64,000 nucleotides of DNA, from positions 682,001 through 746,000 of the forward strand of contig JASVEC010000004.1 of NCBI GenBank assembly GCA_030770535.1, given 5' to 3'. Shown in pieces: positions 1-10,608 of the stretch (position 1 is its first letter; the number at the start of each line of letters is the position of its first letter). The translations under genes were made by a program, and so were the position numbers. Origin of the DNA: Batkoa obscura (lineage: Eukaryota; Entomophthoromycota; Entomophthoromycetes; Entomophthorales; Batkoaceae). The notes below the pieces were generated by a model that did not search any database, was not told the DNA's origin, and worked only from the letters and a program-made list of their open reading frames with translations.

Positions 1-402
1 TCAAGAGAAGAAGCACCAAGAGCATTAAAAGGAGCTGGTATTAAAGCTGTGATAGCTAAATCATTTGCTTTTATTTATTCTAGAAATCAACCCAATATGG
101 CTTTATTGGGTATTACTTTACCCGATGAAAAGTTTTATGAGCTGGTATCCGAAGGTAGTGAAATTGCTATTGATGTTACCAAACGTACTATCTACGTTGG
201 TGATCATCAATTTAAATTTCAATTATCTACAATGGAAGAAAATCTTATGGCCGGTGGTGGTGTGTCCGAAATGTATTCCAAGTTTGGTAGTAAATTGTTT
301 AGGGTTGCTATGGGAGAAGAGAACCCAAAGAGATATACTAAAGCTAAGAGTAAGGCTAAGGAATGCCCTTCAGCAGCTGACAATGAGGTCTTAGCTTGGT
401 AG
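1..402 (+). CDS. Aconitase-superfamily protein, C-terminal (swivel domain) part
   Basis: Open from base 1 to the TAG at 400-402, giving the last 133 residues of a gene that starts left of the window. It opens with SREEAPRALKGAGIKAVIAK followed by SFAFIYSRNQPN, which is the substrate-binding Ser-Arg loop region of the aconitase / isopropylmalate dehydratase small (swivel) domain. Proteins of this family isomerise hydroxy-acids such as citrate, homocitrate or isopropylmalate with a 4Fe-4S cluster carried by the large domain. The loop differs from what I recall of yeast Leu1 and Lys4, so I cannot say which substrate it uses. The lysine-rich C-terminal tail (residues about 105-125 of the fragment) looks like an extension. 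No intron is needed in the visible part. Family confident, substrate open. Confidence 0.8.
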   Translation, partial: SREEAPRALKGAGIKAVIAKSFAFIYSRNQPNMALLGITLPDEKFYELVSEGSEIAIDVTKRTIYVGDHQFKFQLSTMEENLMAGGGVSEMYSKFGSKLFRVAMGEENPKRYTKAKSKAKECPSAADNEVLAW

Positions 403-768
403 TTTTGGAGAATCATAATTATTATATAATTCAAATTTCTATTTTGTACTTTTCATATTGGTAAAAGGAGTTTACTCCATTAAAAATATTTTATTAAAAA
501 TAATAAATTAGCTTTTTTTATTTATATTATTATTTGCTATTTCATTATTGTCGAAATTAAATAATTTCATCATATTATATAATTATAGTATAGATATTGT
601 AGTTGTAAAGTAGCTATGTTTGACGATATACAAGCAATTTTACAGATATTTTTTATTTAAGCTTTTTTCACAATTTTAGAGACCAAGTGACCTTGTGTTT
701 TATTGTAAAAGATTAGTCATAAAATAAAGGCGAAAAAACATCAATGAGTAATTGATCACTGGACATAT

Positions 769-903
769 GGGGGATGCGTTTTTTGTTTAAGAATTTTACT
801 AACAATGGGGATGTATTTTTGTATTTAAGAATTTTACCAACAATTTTTCCACTTAAAATAGCGCTTAAAAAATGGAAAAAGTGATGAAGCCAAAAAACAC
901 CCC
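769..903 (+). mobile_element. MITE copy with an internal duplication of its left end
   Basis: Starts with a run of Gs after ATAT (765-768) and ends CCCC before ATAT (904-907), the 4-bp target duplication of this family. Around 769-806 the left-end sequence (GTTTAAGAATTTTACTAACAA) is present, and it is repeated from about 806 on, so this copy is about 37 bp longer than the ~98-bp standard. The right arm (TGGAAAAAGTGATGAAGCC then CACCCC) is normal. Confidence 0.8.
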
Positions 904-1011
904 ATATTATTAAACTACTTCTATATTGTATTGATTAAAGGTTTACTTTGAATTTAGTATTTATAATTTATAATTAATATTGTATTTTTGATTTCCTAAC
1001 TAATTAGGAAA

Positions 1012-1083
1012 GCCGATGTGGCCCAGTGGTAAGGCGTCGCTCTCGTAAAGCGAAGATCCCAGGTTCAAACCCTGGTATCGGCA
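1012..1083 (+). tRNA. tRNA-Thr(CGT)
   Basis: 72-nt cloverleaf. Acceptor arms GCCGATG and TATCGGC pair with one G-T, followed by discriminator A. The anticodon stem TCGCT/AGCGA encloses loop CTCGTAA, giving anticodon CGT (Thr, codon ACG). The T-arm has GGTTCAAACC. No intron. A T-rich run lies just downstream. Confidence 0.93.
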
Positions 1084-1146
1084 TTTTGATAGTCTTTTAT
1101 TGTTAGTGTAACTCTTGAATTTTTTTAATTCGAAAAATGCATACAA

Positions 1147-1226
1147 GGATGTTTTTTGGTTTCACTTTTCCATTTTTTAAGCGCTACGTGAGCGGAAAAA
1201 ATAATGAAACCAAAAAAAACGCCCCC
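1147..1226. mobile_element. MITE copy with two right-type ends (palindromic)
   Basis: Both arms carry the same end of the MITE. The left arm reads GGATGTTTTTTGGTTTCAC, and the reverse complement of the right arm reads GGGGGCGTTTTTTTTGGTTT. The centre keeps the AAGCGC...GAGCGG core. A normal copy has one TTTAAGAATTTTAC-type end and one GGTTTCAT-type end, so this copy is a chimaera able to form a hairpin. Confidence 0.65.
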
Positions 1227-1657
1227 ATATATTGACAAATTAATTTAAAGTTAGATTGAAGGACTATAATAAAAGTATAATAAGTTTATCGTGATATAGA
1301 TAATTAAATATCTGGGGTTTCTATTATAAAAACGATCTTGATTAGAAGTAAACGAGTAAATTGTTTTGTATAAAGTAAATTAGCTTTCTAAAATGTAACC
1401 CATTTTAATAAAATAATTCACAGCAATAAAAAGTTTGATTCTAAGTTTTATGTGAGGCCTGCCCTTTAGTACTCATGTTTTTAATTTTCTATGTTATTAA
1501 TAATCCAATTTATTTTAGTAAAATATCGAAACTTCTGCATAGCATCAATCATTTTAAAAGTAAATATTAACTTATGAAAATCAGTACATTTGGTATAGAA
1601 CATTTTTCAAAATAAAATAGTGCAATCTTTTTACTTTTATTGTATTCGAAGAAAAGC

Positions 1658-3132
1658 TTATTGTTCCTTTTTTTTTGCCCTCTCAAGCTTTAGATATTTC
1701 ATATTACACGATTGAGGTGTTCTTGTACCCAACTCATATGATATTTTAGCCCAATCTTTACTATGTTTAATAACCAATTCTTCCAACTTAACAATCTCTT
1801 GAGTATCCCAATTTCCAGTTTTTAAGTTTGGAAGATGGATCTCATACCACTTTTTTTGACATGCATAAGGTGTTCTAGTAATAAGTATCTGGGAAATGAT
1901 TGGCCATTTCTTTTTATATCTTTTAGCATATTCGATTAATAAATCAACTTCCTTTTGCTCCCATTGCCCATAATTAAACTCTGGATTGATTTGAAGCCAT
2001 CTAGTATAACAATTTATTGCTGAACGTTTATGATCCTCTAAATCTTTAGAAACTTTAATCCAATTCCTCAACCCGTGCTTGTTTATCGAATTAAGAAGTA
2101 AATCATCTTCTTTTTGAGTCCAGTTATTTATATTCTTTTTATCTTTTATTATATATCGATACCTAGAAATTAGCTGGAGGTAAGTTTTAGCTGAGCCAAG
2201 CTCCTTTGCCAAAAAACTCCAGTTGCCAGTACCATGCTTCTCAACTAATTTAATTAGTTTTGCTGTTTCTTTTTCTGTCCATCTCTTTTTCTTCGATAAA
2301 TCAGTACCATGTTTTAAATATAGGTAGTTGGTCTTACATTGAAGTACGGATCTAGTTTTGACATATTCGGCCACTTTTTGCCATCCATTTCCATATAGCT
2401 CTATACCTTTAAACAGTCTATCAATCTCTTCTTTTGACCAAAGTCCTTTATTTGATACTAATCGCTCATGGTGGTTTTTTAATAAATAGGGCCTTTTATG
2501 CGGGAAATCAAATTCCGATACCAATACAAAGTCACCGTATTTCTTATAACTAGCTAAAAGTTTAGCATCATCCTCTGCTGTCCAGGATTCATAACCAGAT
2601 TCTAGATTTTTATATTCCTTCTTTTTGGGTTCCTTAAATCCCCCTTTCACAGCTAAATATTAGTGATGAAAAACAAATAATATATAATCTTACTTTCGCG
2701 CTCATATTTTCGTATATGGTAAAGCACCGTTCTGTAATTCAGCCCAGGGATAGTATTCCCTATTTCTTTATAAGATACCCCTTTTTTGTTTTTTAAATCA
2801 ACAATAAATTTCCACAACTCTTCGTAAGTAAAATCTTTTATATCAATCTTTTCAAGATTAAATTTCGTGGCATTTATTCCGTTTACATCTTCTTTTGCAT
2901 CTATTTTGCTTGTATTTATCTCGCTTACTCCTTGTTCATCTTTCTCTATTTCACCTCTATTTGTTTTTCCACTAACCGTTTTTATGTCTGATAATATTTT
3001 ATCTGTATGAAATTTACTAACTTTATTTAGTTTCAACGATGTATAGCATATTGAAGCAACATTCCTTGAATTGTAATTCGAAATGCTTCCATTGAAAAAC
3101 GACCTATTAATTATTTTCCAATAAAAATTCAT
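1658..3132 (-). CDS. Six-repeat Myb/SANT-like DNA-binding protein
   Basis: Spliced model: exon 1 3132-2694, 41-nt intron 2693-2653 (GTAAGA...TTTAG), exon 2 2652-1658. The phases fit and give 477 residues. Exon 2 carries six tandem Myb/SANT-type repeats of about 45-50 residues, each opening with a Trp-containing start such as WTAEDD, WSKEEI, WTEKET, WTQKED, WEQKEV or WDTQEI and ending in a basic recognition-helix region (for example RTPYACQKKWYEI). Exon 1 is low-complexity and ends in a helix-turn-helix-like stretch (VSYKEIGNTIPGLNYRT). The arrangement recalls multi-repeat Myb proteins such as SNAPC4, but similarity is only at repeat level, so a role in transcription is inferred. The N-terminus is Asn/Ser-rich with few acidic residues, which could be a mitochondrial presequence; I cannot decide. 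Confidence 0.75.
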
Positions 3133-3526
3133 TTTTCATAAATCATATATACTATTTAACTATTTGAGGCTATCGTTAACTATTTTACTTTATTTCTTGT
3201 GATTATCTTACTTTCTACTTAACTATTTTGAAAGAATAAATTGTAAAAACAACAGCTTTATTTTAAAAGGCTTTTCTAAAAACAAATCTCTTCTAGAAAT
3301 AAAGTGCCAGCCCAAAATAATCAACTCATAAAAGTTTCGTCAAATTTTTTTAAAAGTCATTTAACTAAATCAATTTTTTAAATTGAATCAAAAATAACTA
3401 TGGGATTGTAAAAACAATCATTAATGAAAAACTATGCTATATTATTTATTATTATTATAACAAGTATATATCATATATATTAGAAAAGTTTTGAATAAAT
3501 TATAAAATATTCTATATAATTTATAT

Positions 3527-3625
3527 GAGGGTGTTTTTTTTAATTTCACCACTTTTTCCATTTTTTAAGCACTATTTGGGTAGAATAATTGTTAGTAAAA
3601 CTCTTAAACAAAAAAATACATCCCC
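3527..3625 (-). mobile_element. MITE copy
   Basis: ATAT target duplications at 3523-3526 and 3626-3629. The right-type arm comes first (GTTTTTTTTAATTTCACCAC), then the core TTTTTTAAGCACTATTTG, then the left-type arm (AAACTCTTAAACAAAAAAAT) ending CATCCCC. Confidence 0.85.
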
Positions 3626-3836
3626 ATATATTAAATTTATTTTTTAATTTTTTATTTAACTTAAAGAAAACTATTAGTTTAAAAGTTTTTTTATATATTG
3701 TATTAAAATGCTATATACAAAAAATATAATAACAACTATAATTTATTATTATTATTAAATGTAAATATTAAAATATTAAAATAATTTTTTTTATGCTTAA
3801 AAAAATAAAAATAAAAATACAAAAAAATATATATAT

Positions 3837-3930
3837 GGGGGTGTTTTTTTTGATTTCATTATTTTTCCATTTTTTAAGCACTCTTTGAGCGGAAAGATTG
3901 TTAGTAAAATTCTTAAAAAAATACATCCTC
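3837..3930 (-). mobile_element. MITE copy
   Basis: Flanked by ATAT (3833-3836, 3931-3934). It opens GGGGGTGTTTTTTTTGATTT and ends TACATCCTC, with the family core in between. Confidence 0.85.
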
Positions 3931-4027
3931 ATATGTATATTAAATCAAACTGCATTTAATGAAAATACGAATTAAAATAATAATAATAAAATATAAAAAA
4001 CGTTTTAAAAAATAAATCAGTAAAAAG

Positions 4028-4523
4028 TGTGAAATATTGGTTTATCAGCTCTCGGATTAATTATAAGATAATAATGATTTAACTTGATTACAAAACTAGT
4101 TGTAGTCTTGTAATCAATTTAACCGTGATCCATGTGGTATAATCAATCCAGAGTTCCTTGTTTTGATTTATTGTGAGGATTTCTAACTTCATATCGCAAA
4201 GAATGATATCCTCTCGTTTTGATACCCGTACTTGTTGGAGTATAAAAGAGATTCTTCAATATGATAACTCGAGGCTTTTTAATTGAATTACTCCCTGATA
4301 TCGTACTATTAATAAAGTCACTAAGTCTTTCTGACAACATCTTAGGTAGATTTTACAGTAGTATTGTCTATTTTATTTGTTTTACATAGTTCGTAACTTA
4401 TTACGTATTATTTTTATCCATTTAAGTCTATCTTAGTTATATAAACTAAGACCGTTCGACTCAAAGCAACTTAATCAACCAAGAACTGCTTTTAACTCCA
4501 ACCACTGAGTACCAACTTTCACA
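4028..4523 (+). repeat. Solo LTR (LTR-retrotransposon fossil)
   Basis: A 496-bp unit with TGTGAAA...TTTCACA ends (TG...CA), repeated at 32081, 35007, 48975 (reverse) and 62435. A TATAAAAGAG box lies in the middle in this orientation, as in LTR promoters. Here the flanking 4-mers do not match and half a MITE abuts the right side, so this copy has probably been through recombination after insertion. It is most like the copies at 35007 and 48975. No internal retroelement region adjoins it. Confidence 0.7.
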
Positions 4524-4571
4524 CAATGTTTAAAAAATGGAAAAAGTGATGAAACCAAAAAAAACATCCCC
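4524..4571 (+). mobile_element. Right half of a MITE
   Basis: Only the right arm (TAAAAAATGGAAAAAGTGAT through CATCCCC) is present, directly beside the solo LTR. The left half is missing. Confidence 0.75.
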
Positions 4572-5457
4572 ATTTATTAATATCAATATTTTTAATTTTA
4601 TATTTTTTAATTTTATATAAAACTTTAAATGTTTTTAAATAAAAGTTAATTTATTTTAATAAAAATTGTTATAATAAAAATAATACTTTTAAATAAAACT
4701 TATAAATGTTTCAGCAGAAAAAAACTAATTAACAAAAGTTTAAAAACATAATAACAAATCAAATCAAATTAATAATATTAATTAAAAATATCATAATAAA
4801 AGCAAATACAAATAAAACATTTTATTTATTTTATAATATAATAAAAGCTATTATTTGTTTAAACTAACTAACTAACAATTATTATTATTAAAAAAACTTA
4901 TAATAAATAGAAACTTATTTTTAAATCATCATACCTTATATCATGCTGTTTTTAAATTTGCTATATTAACTTAATAAATAGTTAAAAGCATTTCCTATTA
5001 TTAAAACCAAAACACAGTTAAATCCATTTTTTGGTTGAATTTATTTATTTATTTATTTTAGGTCAGCACTTTACTTTTAAAAAAAGGAATTTGTTTTTTA
5101 GAAAAACTTTATTTTAAACTATTTTAATATAAAAATTATACTAAGGGATTGAGCAAATGCTTTTCAGTCATTGTTTCTAGCAAAATCCTTTAATATTACT
5201 ACTTAAATAAGAGTTTTTAAGTTCAATATCTATTTAATTTATAATACAAATTTCACTATATTAAAGTAAGGTTGCAGAGCCCAAATATATCAATTTTAAT
5301 ACTTATTTCTACACCTGTTTGTATCTTTTAAGCCTTCAAAATACAAAATTCAATTTTTAAAGCTTATTGAGTTTTGCAACTTTCTATTGTTGTAATTTTA
5401 TTTTTTTATAAACCAGCAGATAAATATTTTGAATTTTGAGAAATAAAATAAATAAAC

Positions 5458-7397
5458 ATGGATCAGTCTAGAAGAGGGAAACGTAACATAGAAGAGCTAC
5501 AGACATTTCCAGATAATGTCGCCTTGATTAATATGACATCTGAGTTGACTCATTTATTAAAGAATTCTTCGCAAACCACTCCTTTAGATTTTCCACAAAG
5601 CGAAGAACTTAACAAAATTAGTGATTTATTAAGCGAGACAGAATACAAAGTCGATGTTTTTGATATAGCTTTAACTTCGCTTTTAAAGAGTTATGATGAT
5701 GTATTAATAAGGCTACAAAATAGAAGCTCTCATCAAAGATATAAAAACAATTCTTCACGTCAAGCTCAAAGTGCTACTAATTCACCTAATCTTGGTGCTA
5801 CTGGCTCTACAAGCTCAAGATTCTCTTCATATACACCTGTGCATGCTAGCTCAAATTCTACTATTCGTAAAACTTCGCTCACTAAGATGCCTATAAAAAA
5901 AGGTAATACTATAAGTATTTTATTTAATTTTATTTAATTAATTATAACAGAAACCATTGATGAAGCTATTGACAGTAGGTAAAATAATTGATATGCATCA
6001 CATGATTTTTTTATAAATTGGTTTAGAAAAGGATCAACACCTAATTTATATAATTCTGATAAAAGGCCAGTTAGTAAGTTTTTTATTAATAACGATTCAC
6101 AAATTAAATTTCAAAAGTAAATCGAAGGAGAACAGCAGAATCAATCAAAGCAAATCCTTCAACTAAGACGCCTGAAACTCCAACTAAAGAAAATGTTTTA
6201 GCTAAGCCTGTAATCAATTTATTAAATATATAAAATAATAGTAATAATATCATATTAGACAAACAATAGATTAGCATCCTTAAAGGACGAATCTTTTGAA
6301 TCACCTTCACCTTCTCTGGCCTCACCTGTTCACACAAATACAATGCCATATGATCCAAATCATAGATCAAGTCTTTTAATTGCCTCAGAATCGGAACCAA
6401 CCTATGCTCATAATGCTACAGCATTTCAGGATTTTAGGCCAAAAATGGTAGTCAATAAGGATTTTAGCAAAGCTAAAGGAACGTTTTCAGTACCAATCCA
6501 AACCTTTTTAAACTATGCCGAAGGCTACTTGAGACCTTTAACTGAGGGAGATTTGAAAATGCTTGAACCAAAAGAAGTCGATCCTTCTTTTTATGAAATC
6601 CCAGAAAATGGTAAAAATTATAAAGAAGTATGGGAAGAGGAAGACAGAGATGCCAAAGCCTCTTCGAATAGTAAAGAGCCCGAATTTACCCCTGCGCCTG
6701 ATCAACCCTATTTTGATGATCCTTCTTTTTTTACACATAGACTATACTCGGCTCTTTTACCTGTTGTTGGAGACCAATATGATGCATCTTCAGAAGCTGG
6801 AAGTGAAAACAGTGAAGAAATGAGTCCATCGGAAACTCATCAGGTAATATTAGAAAACAAACCAAATCCAACAATCTTTGAAGATAGGTTAAAAGAAGAG
6901 CTTTGTCCAATTGGATTATTGGACGCAGAAGCTAAACCGGAACCTGAATATGATGAAATAACATTAGAGCTGATAAAACTACAAACTCAACTTAGGGATT
7001 TAAACAAATATAATAATGCCAAAAAAATGAAATTGAAAAAAGTTGCAGAAGAACATTTGGCTTATCAAGAGTACACCAAAGCAATGGATACCTTGGATTC
7101 AAAATTGGAACAGAGCTATGCAAAAAGACAGGTAAATTTGAGTTTTTTGAACTACTTTTCACTAATTTTTATCAGAGTGCAAATAAAAATCGCCGTAAGA
7201 AAAATAGTACACAACCAAAAGGATTACCAGAAGGAGCATCTCAGACTTTAGAGCTAAGAAACCGAGTTATAAGGAATATTGGTTGCTTTTTTGATCCTGA
7301 AAGGCTTCTCCTTCCAACTAGTTCTATTTTCAAATCGATTCCTAGACCCGAGTCGTTAACTAATGACCTCTTTGAGGTTGAGGAAGTGTCTGAATAG
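5458..7397 (+). CDS. NGG1: ADA3/NGG1, SAGA histone-acetyltransferase module subunit
   Basis: Six-exon model: 5458-5902, 5951-5978, 6027-6073, 6118-6209, 6259-7131 and 7176-7397. All junctions are GT/AG with compatible phase, giving 568 residues. The C-terminal half carries the Ada3 family signature: VPIQTFLNYAEGYLRPLTEG, a FFTHRLYSALLP segment, EELCPIGLLD, then a coiled coil (DEITLELIKLQTQLRDLNK onward) ending AYQEYTKAMDTLD...QSYAKR. The N-terminal third is Ser/Thr-rich and acidic and probably disordered. In known fungi Ada3 bridges Ada2 and Gcn5 in the SAGA/ADA histone acetyltransferase module, in the nucleus. The ADA2 gene is in this window at 14206. Exons 2-4 are short and rest on splice-site reading; the last two exons are the surest part. 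Confidence 0.85.
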
Positions 7398-7771
7398 CTA
7401 TAAATTATTTTAATCGTTTGTTTTATTACCGTTGCTTCTTACTTACAAATTTCTTATATTCTTCATTTAACTTTGTCTAGGAATTAAAAATATCGATATT
7501 CATATATGATGATTATTATAATATAATTTGTATCAGGCTTTGAAGCTCAATCATTTAAATGCATCTGTTTTACTATCACTATAATTAACTATCAATCCAT
7601 AGTATTTTTTTTGAGTTCACGTATCTTTTTCAATGAAATATTATCTGCTTCATTTAACTTTAAACTATATTTATTAAGATGATTGAATAAGATAAAAATT
7701 AATCAAATAGTAACATTAGTCATATTAGATTATTATATAGCTTAAATGAAATATTAAAAATGATGCTATAT

Positions 7772-7869
7772 GGGGATGTATTTTTTTGTTTAAAAATTTA
7801 CTAGCAATTTTTCCACTTGAATAGCGCTTTAAAAATGGAAAAAGTGATGAAACCAAAAAAAACACCCCC
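7772..7869 (+). mobile_element. MITE copy, standard form
   Basis: 98 bp, flanked by ATAT on both sides (7768-7771, 7870-7873). It opens GGGGATGTATTTTTTTGTTT and ends AAAAAAAACACCCCC. This is a good reference copy for the family. Confidence 0.88.
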
Positions 7870-8177
7870 ATATGTATAAATGCTCTTTTAAAAGGATTTT
7901 TATTCAATATATCAGTTTAGTTGTATTTTAGCAACCATACTTCATAGAATTTGACTAATATTGCGACTATAATTTTGTCACAATATTTAAAATTGTATTC
8001 ATTACTTATAAAATAAACACTCTATCTAATAAAAATATATTAAATAAACATACTAATGAATCAAAAGATAATCCAAATTGTTATTTTATCATAATCTAAA
8101 TACTATTCTTCATTGCTTTACTTTTAGCATTTGTTGTTAATTTTAAATAACTACTCTATGAACAAATTGTATCTAAG

Positions 8178-8249
8178 TCCTCATTGGTCCAGTGGTTAGG
8201 ATCCCACGCTCTCACCGTGGTGGCCAGGGTTCGATTCCCTGATGGGGAG
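8178..8249 (+). tRNA. tRNA-Glu(CTC)
   Basis: 72-nt cloverleaf. Acceptor TCCTCAT/ATGGGGA with one T-G pair, D-arm GGTCCAGTGGTTAGGAT, anticodon stem CCACG/CGTGG with loop CTCTCAC giving CTC (Glu, codon GAG), T-arm CAGGGTTCGATTCCCTG. No intron. Confidence 0.94.
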
Positions 8250-8539
8250 AGTTATTTTTGCCTTTTTATCTGAGCAGTTATTCAAGTTGTAGCTTTCTAA
8301 TTATATTAAATCAAATAGTTTAGTAAGAACGTGACGTAGTTGTACTCTTTATTTGTAAAATATTATATTTTTGGGTGCTATTAAGCTATTCATGTTTCTT
8401 ATAAATGATTTATTTCTATTAATTAATCACTTCAAACATAAATATTGGTAGATTTGTTAAATAAATTTATATAAATACACAAAAAAAGGTTTTTTAATTT
8501 AATAATATAAATTAAATAAGGCTAATACGATTACGGTGT

Positions 8540-10391
8540 TTACAACTTAATAAAAGTTTTAAAATAGCTTAAAACTTTTTCCACAGAACCATCCGATTGA
8601 TTAAAAGAAATATAACCATCAGGGCGTACGATAAAAAAGGTAGGGATTCCATTTGAAAAGCTAAAATCCCTACTACCCCATTTCTCAATATCTAAATAAG
8701 TGTTATTTTTTTCGAAGCTTTGTTGAACCATCTGTAAGTCGGTTTGATCTAAACCCTGAATTCCCTTTTCGATATAGTAACCCCATTGCTTGATGTTAAA
8801 CATTTGTTGATCAAGTATGAAGCTCAATTGAAATAAGCCACCATCCATTTTAGATTGTAATTTATTCATTTCTTCGTCATGTTTTAACTCTTTAATAAAC
8901 TTTACTAACTTATTGAAAGATTTAAAGTTTAACCAAGATTCTGGGATATGAATAAAGACTTCAAACTTACCTCTACCGTTTAAAACCTTATGAATGGAGG
9001 TTGAGTTACTATTAATGTCAATTATTAAGTTATCAGGGACTCTTAACCCAACTCCTGCGATTTTAGAGTTGCTAATCCAACCTCGAGAATATTTTTTAGT
9101 TAATTCATTCTCGTTATATTCGATTCCAATTTCTGAAAGGGTATCTATTGCTTGATTCTGTACAAACTGAAACGATAAAAAGAATGGTACCAATGTTTTC
9201 TTCAAGTAGGATACTAGCATATTTGACTCTCCAAATACATTTCTAATTGCAGCTCCCGAGTTTTTAATTACCATATCTGCCACTGAGCTTCTCTCCTCAT
9301 TGAAGGTATTAAACAATTCTTTTTCTTTCCCTACTCCTTTAAGAACGAGAGATAGTTTCCATGCTAGATTATAGGAATCCTGAATTCCAGTATTCATACC
9401 TTGACCACCTGCTGGGGAGTGAGTATGGGCAGCATCACCACATAAAAATACATTATTCTTAAAATGAGTCTCGGAGGTACACTCGTTAATTTTAAATGTA
9501 TTTTTCCATAATATTTGATCAATTTCTAATCTTGTACTCCCAGCTAACTTTTTTGCTAATTCAATAAATTCTTCGTTGGTAATCTCCTCTTTATCTTCTT
9601 CTTTTTTCAAAACAAAACGACCATAATCTTTTTTCACCCAGATTAATCCCATCATATCTTTTTCATCTGTTAAGGCTCTAGTTTATCATTAGAATACTAT
9701 GTTTATTATCAAAATAAAAAACTTACAATGCAAAAGGTTCTTGTGTAAAATCCGTGTTTACCATCGCATCAATACAAGTTAACTGGAGGTTGACACTTTC
9801 TCCAGTAAATTTTATGTTTGCTACTTTTCTTACGACTGATCTGGCTCCATCACATCCAATGATGTACTTAAACTTAATTCTTTCCTTTTTACTATCTTTC
9901 AAATGCTTAACAATAGCACTTTCAAACGCTTCTTTTTCATCATTCCATTCCAATTGCTCCAGCTCTACACCATTATGAACCTTGTGACCAACTTCAACAA
10001 CTTTTTCAGCTAAAATACGTTCAGTTTCACTTTGAAGCAATCCGACAACGGTGGGATGAGGGGAGTGGCTTAAAGGTAACTTAAGCTCAAAGATTTTCTC
10101 TCCGTTCTTATAAATATGAGAATAAAAAGGCCCGCTTTTACCTTCTTTTTTAATTCTATCAATAACCTCTAGTTGATCAAAGATCTCTTGCGTCCTTGAA
10201 TGAATCGCAAAAGCCCTAGAATATGGATAAATTTCCGTCTTCTTCTCAATGATTTTAAAGCTAATGCTATCTCTAGCTAGTAAATTCGCCATTACTAAAC
10301 CCACTGGTCCTGCTCCAGCTATGAGCACATCTACTTCGCTTTCAAGGTCCACTTTATTGTTGTTATTGTTTATTTGATTTTGTTCACTCAT
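8540..10391 (-). CDS. FAD-dependent aromatic-ring monooxygenase (PheA/TfdB type), copy 1
   Basis: Two exons, 10391-9727 and 9677-8540 (49-nt intron, phase 2), giving 600 residues. The N-terminus has the Rossmann FAD motif (VLIAGAGPVGLVMANLLARD, about residues 21-40). The DG motif CDGARSVVRK and the second FAD-binding motif CGDAAHTHSPAGGQGMNTGI are present. The C-terminal third, ending FFIVRPDGYISFN, looks like the thioredoxin-like domain of phenol hydroxylases. Family members hydroxylate phenolic or other aromatic substrates with NAD(P)H and O2; the substrate here is unknown. A close paralogue lies at 52800-54651, with the intron in the same place and a related promoter. Confidence 0.88.
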
Positions 10392-10457
10392 TTGATTTTT
10401 TTATACTGTGAAGATTCAACTTTTATTTCTTATATAGTTTTCTCATCTTTCATAAAC

Positions 10458-10608
10458 AGATTTTGATTTTTTTTTGTTAAGTTGTATCGGTTTATTTTGA
10501 TTAGGAACGTAAACCGACACGTAATAAAGTTCATGATTCAGCTTAAAATTTTAGCCTATATTCACCGAAAAATTTTGACATAAATTTGTTCATAATTTTC
10601 CGCAGTTA
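10458..10608 (-). promoter_or_regulatory. Promoter block shared with the second monooxygenase
   Basis: About 150 bp upstream of the start codon aligns by eye with 52463-52618, including the stretch CGGTGAATATAGGCTAAAAT. Inside it TCGGTTTA (10487-10494) and TAAACCGA (10510-10517) form a perfect 8-bp inverted repeat, like the CGG...CCG targets of dimeric transcription factors. In the second promoter only the TAAACCGA-type half (52585-52592) is clear. Function is inferred from conservation in otherwise fast-changing intergenic DNA. Confidence 0.5.

Larger units (their letters stand above)
403..1657. other. Intergenic: tRNA-Thr between two MITE copies
   Basis: AT-rich DNA with no convincing coding frame. 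It holds MITE copies at 769-903 and 1147-1226 and a tRNA-Thr gene at 1012-1083. The rest shows nothing recognisable. Confidence 0.7.
3133..5457. other. Intergenic repeats and AT-rich DNA
   Basis: No gene seen. It contains MITE copies at 3527-3625 and 3837-3930, a solo LTR at 4028-4523 and a half MITE at 4524-4571. From 4572 to 5457 the sequence is AT-rich spacer; the end of it should contain the ADA3 promoter, but no clear motif stands out. Confidence 0.6.
7398..8539. other. Intergenic: MITE and tRNA-Glu
   Basis: Between the convergent ends of ADA3 and the first monooxygenase. It holds a MITE (7772-7869) and tRNA-Glu (8178-8249) and is otherwise AT-rich without visible features. Confidence 0.7.

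Noticed and set aside
4143-4340. 65-residue open frame on the minus strand
   Set aside because: It lies wholly within the repeated solo LTR, runs opposite to its TATA box and resembles no protein.
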